Assembly: GCA_903879775.1 (NCBI GenBank)
Contig: CAIRMY010000286.1
Coordinates: 1-10,784 of the forward strand
Source: an uncultured Bacteroidota bacterium
GTDB lineage: Bacteria; Bacteroidota; Bacteroidia; NS11-12g; UBA955
Reading direction: 5' to 3'
Length of the DNA: 10,784 bases
Below, in pieces: positions 6,799 through 10,784 of this stretch (its first letter is position 1; every line of letters begins with the position of its first letter). Below the pieces are notes generated by a model, which saw only the letters and a list, made by a program, of their open reading frames with translations, ran no database searches and had not been told where the DNA came from. The translations under genes were made by a program, and so were the position numbers.

Positions 6799-7617
6799 AT
6801 GTATTTAAAAGAAAATATCAAATTGCTTAGAAAACGCAGAAAGCGCAGCCAGGAAGAGGTTTCAGCGAATATTGGAATCACTCGTTCAGCCTACAATAGT
6901 TATGAAAATGGTGTAGCGGAACCAGGAATTCAGGTTCTATTAAAACTATCGGACTTCTATCAAGTGAACATTGATAAATTACTGCGAATTGATTTATCTA
7001 CAATCATGGATAGCCAATTAGAGCAAATGGAGCGAGGTTACGACATAGACATTACTGGAACTCGATTGAGAATTCTCGCAACAACCGTCAATCCAGAAAA
7101 TGAAGAAAATATTGAATTGGTGCCGGTGAAAGCGAAAGCGGGTTATGCAACTGGCTATGCTGATCCAAATTATATTAAGGTTTTGCCTGCTTTCAACTTG
7201 CCATTTTTATCGCCTAACAAAAAATATCGAAGTTTCCCAATCTCTGGCGACAGTATGCCACCAGTTATTGATGGTGCATATATTACGGGTGAATTTCTCC
7301 AAGATTGGAATATGGTAAAAAATGGCAGTCCATATATTGTTGTCACACTAGAAGATGGTATTGTCTTTAAAATTCTATACAATAGAATTGAGGAAGATGG
7401 TTCTTTTTTATTGTGCAGCACAAATACAAATTATAAGCCTTATCCTGTTAAAGTTCAAAACATTTTAGAGATTTGGAAATTCGTAAACTACATCAATCCA
7501 AAATTTGAAGAGCCGAATAATTCGGAGGACAATGATTTAGGTCCAACGCTTCGATTGATACAAAGAGAAATTGGATTGATCAAGGATAAAGTTAAGAACA
7601 TTGAAGATAAAATTTAG
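6799..7617 (+). CDS. XRE-type HTH / S24 peptidase regulator (LexA/CI-like)
   Basis: A 272-residue transcription factor. Residues 5-62 form an XRE helix-turn-helix (ENIKLLRKRRKRSQEEVSAN, then IGITRSAYNSYENG). Residues about 105-232 are an S24/LexA-like domain. The putative scissile Ala114-Gly115 lies in VPVKAKAGYATGY, the nucleophile Ser152 in ISGDSMPP, and Lys191 in DGIVFKILYN, with spacings close to LexA, so self-cleavage looks possible. The C-terminus (residues 249-272, LGPTLRLIQREIGLIKDKV onward) is a short charged helix likely to form a coiled coil. I chose the ATG at 6799 because MYLKENIKLLRKRRK is a normal XRE start; a TTG at 6754 in frame would only add 15 unconserved residues. There are no phage genes around it, and similar proteins are frequent as chromosomal regulators in Bacteroidota. 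Target genes and inducing signal are unknown. Confidence 0.88.
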   Translation: MYLKENIKLLRKRRKRSQEEVSANIGITRSAYNSYENGVAEPGIQVLLKLSDFYQVNIDKLLRIDLSTIMDSQLEQMERGYDIDITGTRLRILATTVNPENEENIELVPVKAKAGYATGYADPNYIKVLPAFNLPFLSPNKKYRSFPISGDSMPPVIDGAYITGEFLQDWNMVKNGSPYIVVTLEDGIVFKILYNRIEEDGSFLLCSTNTNYKPYPVKVQNILEIWKFVNYINPKFEEPNNSEDNDLGPTLRLIQREIGLIKDKVKNIEDKI

Positions 7618-7631
7618 ACATTGTATTTTTC

Positions 7632-7663
7632 TTTGCGAACGAGTTTATTAAGTATTATCTTTG
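7632..7663 (+). promoter_or_regulatory. Bacteroidota-type promoter of pdhA
   Basis: TTTG at 7632-7635 and TATCTTTG at 7656-7663 match the Bacteroidota -33 (TTTG/TTG) and -7 (TAnnTTTG) elements exactly, with a 20-base spacer inside the usual range. Transcription would start near 7669-7672, leaving a leader of about 20 bases before the pdhA ATG at 7690. No terminator hairpin separates it from the regulator gene upstream, so read-through is also possible. Confidence 0.75.
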
Positions 7664-7689
7664 CATTCTAATTTGAAATTCCGAAAAGA

Positions 7690-8676
7690 ATGAAATTCAC
7701 AAAAGAACATTACTTGTCGTGGTATAGAACCATGATGTTGGTGAGACGATTTGAGGAAAAAGCTGCACAATTATATGGTCAGCAAAAAATCAAAGGTTTT
7801 TGCCATTTATACATTGGTCAAGAAGCTTTGGTTGCGGGAATGATTACAGCAACAACAAAAGACGACAAAGCAATTACGGCTTATCGCGATCACGGTCATG
7901 CTTTAGCAATGGGCGTGAGTACAAATTCTGTAATGGCAGAATTATACGGCAAAGCAACAGGTTGTTCAGGTGGTAAAGGTGGTAGCATGCACATGTTTTC
8001 AAAAGAGCATAACTTTTTTGGAGGACATGGAATAGTTGGTGCCCAAATTCCAATGGGTGCTGGTTTGGCGTTTGCTGAGCAATACAAAGGAACTAAAAAT
8101 ATAAGTTTAACATTTTTCGGAGATGGTGCCGCACGCCAAGGTGCTTTACACGAAGCATTTAACATGGCAATGTTGTGGAAATTACCTGCCATATTCATTT
8201 GTGAAAATAATGAATACGCAATGGGCACAAGTGTTGAAAGAACAACAAACATGTTGGATATTTATAAAATTGGATTGGGTTATGACATGCCGAGCAAACA
8301 AGTAGATGGTATGAAATGTGAAACTGTTCACCAAGCAATAGCAGAAGCTGCAGAATTTGCAAGAAACGGTGGTGGTCCAACATTCCTAGAAATCAAAACT
8401 TATCGCTACAGAGGACATAGTATGAGTGACCCGGCAAGTTATAGAACCAAAGAAGAATTGGCTTCATATAAAGAAAAAGATCCTATTGAAACAACCAAAG
8501 CAACAATTTTAGCAAAAAAATATGCAACTCAAGCAGAATTAGATAAAATTGAAGATGATATCATTGCTGAAGTGAACGCAAGTGTTGAATTTGCTGAGAA
8601 TTCTCCTTATCCAGATGCATCTGAATTATTCAAAGATGTATATGTTGAAGACAACTATCCATATATTATGGACTAA
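7690..8676 (+). CDS. pdhA: Pyruvate dehydrogenase E1 component, alpha subunit
   Basis: Alpha subunit of the heterotetrameric, thiamine-diphosphate-dependent E1 of the pyruvate dehydrogenase complex, which decarboxylates pyruvate and passes the acetyl group to E2 lipoyl domains. At 328 residues it is the normal bacterial length. Seen are VRRFEEKAAQLYGQQKIKGF near the N-terminus, HLYIGQEA at 39-46, AYRDHGHALAMG at 64-75, the GGKGGSMHMF block at 94-103, the thiamine-diphosphate/Mg motif beginning GDGAARQG at 144-151 and ending ENN at 172-174, and the active-site loop YRYRGHSMSDPASYRT at 238-253. Branched-chain E1 alpha subunits are the main alternative, but the GCSGGKGGSMHMF and RGHSMSDP wording fits pyruvate E1. 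Neither the E1 beta (pdhB) nor the E2 gene is next to it; those must lie elsewhere. It has its own promoter. Confidence 0.93.
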   Translation: MKFTKEHYLSWYRTMMLVRRFEEKAAQLYGQQKIKGFCHLYIGQEALVAGMITATTKDDKAITAYRDHGHALAMGVSTNSVMAELYGKATGCSGGKGGSMHMFSKEHNFFGGHGIVGAQIPMGAGLAFAEQYKGTKNISLTFFGDGAARQGALHEAFNMAMLWKLPAIFICENNEYAMGTSVERTTNMLDIYKIGLGYDMPSKQVDGMKCETVHQAIAEAAEFARNGGGPTFLEIKTYRYRGHSMSDPASYRTKEELASYKEKDPIETTKATILAKKYATQAELDKIEDDIIAEVNASVEFAENSPYPDASELFKDVYVEDNYPYIMD

Positions 8677-8681
8677 TTTTA

Positions 8682-8711
8682 TTTGTAAATAAATCTTATT
8701 TATTATATTCG
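8682..8711 (+). promoter_or_regulatory. Bacteroidota-type promoter of the TPR-ribH group
   Basis: TTTG at 8682-8685 and TATATTCG at 8704-8711, 18 bases apart, resemble the -33 and -7 elements (the -7 has C for the last T of TAnnTTTG, a tolerated variant). The start site would fall around 8716-8720, only 6-10 bases before the ATG at 8726. A 7-bp AT-only inverted repeat (AATAAAT/ATTTATT, 8688-8704) lies in the spacer; it may be chance. No good terminator for pdhA is visible in the 49-base gap. Confidence 0.6.
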
Positions 8712-8725
8712 CCCCCTTTAAAGAA

Positions 8726-9403
8726 ATGAACGTACAAGAAATTTGGCAACAGAAGAGACAATCTATCTCTGATTATTATTCTCAAAACTCGAAAAAAGTT
8801 AACTATATATTAATTGGTTTTTTGGCTGTGATTGGGTTAGGTATTTATTGGACAAGCTTTTACAAACCTGCCCAAGAAAAAGCCGCTGCTGAGAAATTGG
8901 CAAAATTGCATTATTATTTTAAAAACGACTCCATGAATGTTGTTTTGAAAGGTTTTAAACCATTTAAAGTAGTTTCAGCTCCTTCTATTGCTGATGATTA
9001 TTCTTCAACTAGAGCTGGTAAAGAAGCTGCATTAATGGCTGGTATTGCTTACATTAAAACAGGAAAGTTTAAGGAAGCATTGGAATATTTAGACAAAACT
9101 GCTGCCAAAGACGATTTACTTTCTGCTTCTGTAATTGCTTTGAAAGGTAGTTGCAAATCAGAAATGGGAAATTTAGGTGATGCTGCTAGTTTATTTGAAC
9201 AAGCTGCTGCTGTTAGCGAAAATGAATTTGCTGCCATGTATCTTAAAAAAGCTGGAATTCACCACGAATTAAATAAAGATTACAGCGCTGCATTAAAATG
9301 CTACGAAACCATTCAAAAGAAATATTCTACAACACCAGAAGGTTCTGATATTGAGAAATATGTCTTTAAAATGAAAGCACAATTGGGTGAATTCAACCCA
9401 TAA
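8726..9403 (+). CDS. Membrane-anchored tetratricopeptide repeat protein
   Basis: A 225-residue protein with a single hydrophobic segment at about 27-46 (NYILIGFLAVIGLGIYW) preceded by a basic, hydrophilic N-tail. This predicts N-in topology with the rest in the periplasm. Helical repeats resembling TPRs follow: about 101-128 (AGIAYIKTGKFKEALEYLDK), 134-163 (GSCKSEMGNLGDAASLFEQA) and 168-200 (AGIHHELNKDYSAALKCYET). The architecture (short tail, one membrane helix, TPRs) resembles YfgM-like proteins that work with SecYEG and periplasmic chaperones, but I cannot claim orthology. It is probably the first gene of a small operon with ribH, which begins 11 bases after its stop. I recall a TPR gene beside ribH in other Bacteroidota, suggesting a conserved neighbourhood. 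Confidence 0.8.
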   Translation: MNVQEIWQQKRQSISDYYSQNSKKVNYILIGFLAVIGLGIYWTSFYKPAQEKAAAEKLAKLHYYFKNDSMNVVLKGFKPFKVVSAPSIADDYSSTRAGKEAALMAGIAYIKTGKFKEALEYLDKTAAKDDLLSASVIALKGSCKSEMGNLGDAASLFEQAAAVSENEFAAMYLKKAGIHHELNKDYSAALKCYETIQKKYSTTPEGSDIEKYVFKMKAQLGEFNP

Positions 9404-9414
9404 TAGTTACGAAA

Positions 9415-9897
9415 TTGTCTAACACCGGTTTTCGCTTTAACTCCTCACCTACTTCTTTTGTTCTTAGTAATATTAAAGTAGGAATTGTTGTTTCAACATG
9501 GAATGAACATATTACTTCTGTTTTATTAGATGGAGCAATCGACGAATTGAGGAAATTTGGCTTACCACTTGAACAAATTATTGTTACTAAGGTTCCGGGA
9601 GCATTTGAATTACCTCTTGCAGCTCAGTGGTGCTTCGAAAATAAGCAAAACACGATTGACGCCGTTATTTGCCTAGGATGCGTGATTAAAGGAGATACCC
9701 CGCACTTCGATTTTGTTTGCCTTGGAGCTACAAACGGAGTTATGGAAGTTGGTTTAAAATTTAGCAAACCTTGTATTTTTGGTGTCATTACCACAAATAC
9801 AGAACAACAAGCGTTTGACAGAATTGGCGGTTCACACGGACACAAAGGAAGAGAAGCAGCACAAACTGCGCTACAATTATTATCAATCAAACAATAA
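9415..9897 (+). CDS. ribH: 6,7-dimethyl-8-ribityllumazine synthase (TTG start)
   Basis: Penultimate step of riboflavin synthesis: condenses the ribityl-amino-uracil with dihydroxybutanone phosphate to lumazine, usually in a pentameric or icosahedral shell. At 160 residues it is full length. Key blocks are VGIVVSTWNEHIT at 22-34 (aromatic Trp29 and Asn30 at the substrate pocket), VPGAFELPLA at 60-69, GCVIKGDTPHFDFVC at 88-102 with the phosphate-binding GDT and catalytic His97, and FGVITTNTEQQAFDRIGG at 122-139. The start is unusual. The in-frame stop TGA at 9388-9390 and the lack of any ATG or GTG before the conserved core leave TTG at 9415 as the best initiator. It begins 11 bases after the TPR gene stop and is probably co-transcribed with it. 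Confidence 0.95.
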   Translation: MSNTGFRFNSSPTSFVLSNIKVGIVVSTWNEHITSVLLDGAIDELRKFGLPLEQIIVTKVPGAFELPLAAQWCFENKQNTIDAVICLGCVIKGDTPHFDFVCLGATNGVMEVGLKFSKPCIFGVITTNTEQQAFDRIGGSHGHKGREAAQTALQLLSIKQ

Positions 9898-9923
9898 TTA
9901 ATATTATTACTATTTAACACATT

Positions 9924-10784
9924 ATGGATCAGTTTTCAGAGAATTACAATGATCAGTTAAGCGAAGCCGAAAAATTGATTCTTCAACACGAGGAAGAGAC
10001 AGAGCTAAAGGAAAATTTCGAATCGTTTTCAAAAGAACAATTGGTAGAACATGCCCAATCTCTTTTGCACACAACAGATGTGAAACAAGCTTATGCTACA
10101 CTTCAAGAAATCCGTAAGGCTTTCGATTCTATTCTCGACCATGAACGCCCTTTACAAATTAAAGATTGGGTTTCTGATGGAAATGAAGTAAAAGATTTTG
10201 TAGCCCCTCAAGATGAATTAAAGGTGAAACTTTTTGATGTGGTTCAAAAATTTAAAGAATTACGAGAAATCGAAAAGAAACGTGCAGAAGCTGAGAAAGC
10301 AATCAATTTAAACAAGAAACAATCAATTCTTGATAAAATTATTGCATTGGTTGATTCTGAGGAAAACGAAAATAGTCTGAATGAACTTCGTGAATTAATG
10401 CGACAGTGGAAAGAAATACGCCAAATTCCAAAAGAACATCACGAAGAACTTTACACCAAATACAAGTTTTATTTAGATAAATTTTACGACAATTTATCTA
10501 AATTCAATGAATTGAAGGATTTAGACCGAGAGAAAAACATTGAGATAAAAATTGAACTAATTAAAAAAGCGGAAGCTTTAAAGGATGAGAAAAACATTCG
10601 TAAAGCAATGATTAGTTTAAATAAAATTCATGACGATTGGAAAAATACTGGTCCAGTTAGAAAAGAAATTTCTGATGAAATTTGGACAAGATTCAAATCT
10701 GCAAGCGATTTAGTGATCGAAATTCAAAAGAAACATCAAGGTGAAATTGAAACGCAACGCAATCAGAATTTAGAAAAGAAAATT
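9924..10784 (+). CDS. DUF349 domain protein, 5' part
   Basis: An open frame from the ATG at 9924 runs without a stop to the window edge, giving 287 residues of a longer protein. It is highly charged and helical. At least two DUF349-type repeats can be seen, each a three-helix unit with a W-K core: one around 135-190 (LRELMRQWKEIRQIPKEHHE) and one around 205-270 (IHDDWKNTGPVRKEISDEIW). The first 130 residues are acidic and then Lys/Glu-rich, probably coiled coil. There is no signal peptide or membrane segment, so it should be cytosolic. Bacteroidota DUF349 proteins are usually long with several repeats, so more should follow beyond the window. Function is unknown to me. It lies 26 bases after ribH with no promoter or terminator visible between, so it may belong to the same transcript. 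Confidence 0.85.
   Translation, partial: MDQFSENYNDQLSEAEKLILQHEEETELKENFESFSKEQLVEHAQSLLHTTDVKQAYATLQEIRKAFDSILDHERPLQIKDWVSDGNEVKDFVAPQDELKVKLFDVVQKFKELREIEKKRAEAEKAINLNKKQSILDKIIALVDSEENENSLNELRELMRQWKEIRQIPKEHHEELYTKYKFYLDKFYDNLSKFNELKDLDREKNIEIKIELIKKAEALKDEKNIRKAMISLNKIHDDWKNTGPVRKEISDEIWTRFKSASDLVIEIQKKHQGEIETQRNQNLEKKI

Noticed and set aside
6799..7617. The S24 repressor as evidence of a prophage
   Set aside because: No integrase, phage structural genes, attachment repeats or composition change are visible; flanking genes are all housekeeping.
7896..8383. Open frames on the other strand and in other frames inside pdhA (also within lepB, pyrB, the EVE gene and ribH)
   Set aside because: They lie wholly inside well-supported genes and their translations show no recognisable family or plausible start context.
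8688..8704. AT-only inverted repeat AATAAAT-CTT-ATTTATT as a pdhA terminator
   Set aside because: A 7-bp stem of A-T pairs only is too weak for an intrinsic terminator and lies within the promoter spacer of the TPR gene.

Overview
The window looks like ordinary chromosomal DNA from a member of the Bacteroidota, most likely a flavobacterium-like lineage. The base composition is clearly AT-rich. Gene starts lack Shine-Dalgarno sequences. Two gene starts are preceded by TTTG / TAnnTTTG-type promoters typical of the phylum. The gene families also fit: a long LepB with an extra N-terminal membrane domain, a RemB/Wzi-like outer-membrane barrel, a chromosomal XRE-S24 regulator and a DUF349 protein. 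I see no rRNA, tRNA, CRISPR array, insertion sequence, integrase or phage structural gene. No stretch longer than about 125 bases lacks a gene.

Layout. (1) Bases 1-2032, plus strand: the 3' part of dapB (lysine/diaminopimelate synthesis), then lepB (type I signal peptidase), closed by a strong hairpin terminator. (2) Bases 2102-6674, minus strand: five tightly packed genes, transcribed EVE-domain protein, pyrR, pyrB, class 3 (Rhizobium etli-type) L-asparaginase, RemB/Wzi-like outer-membrane protein. Every junction overlaps, abuts or has a 1-base gap, so this is almost certainly one transcript. (3) Bases 6675-6798: a divergent promoter region. (4) Bases 6799-10784, plus strand: an XRE-S24 (LexA/CI-like) regulator; pdhA under its own promoter; and, under a further promoter, a membrane-anchored TPR protein, ribH (TTG start) and a DUF349 protein that runs off the end.

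How the genes work together. In the minus-strand cluster asparaginase yields aspartate, the second substrate of PyrB, and PyrR is the uracil-sensing/UPRT partner, so three of the five genes converge on the first committed step of pyrimidine synthesis. The EVE protein at the front and the outer-membrane barrel at the end have no evident metabolic link. The plus-strand genes are mainly housekeeping (acetyl-CoA supply, riboflavin synthesis, envelope).

I do not see a clearly new defence, mobile or signalling system. The points most worth a second look are the EVE-pyrR-pyrB-asparaginase-barrel operon, a 10-A tract just after the start codon of the outer-membrane protein gene, the intact autocleavage residues of the non-phage XRE-S24 regulator, and the TTG start of ribH.
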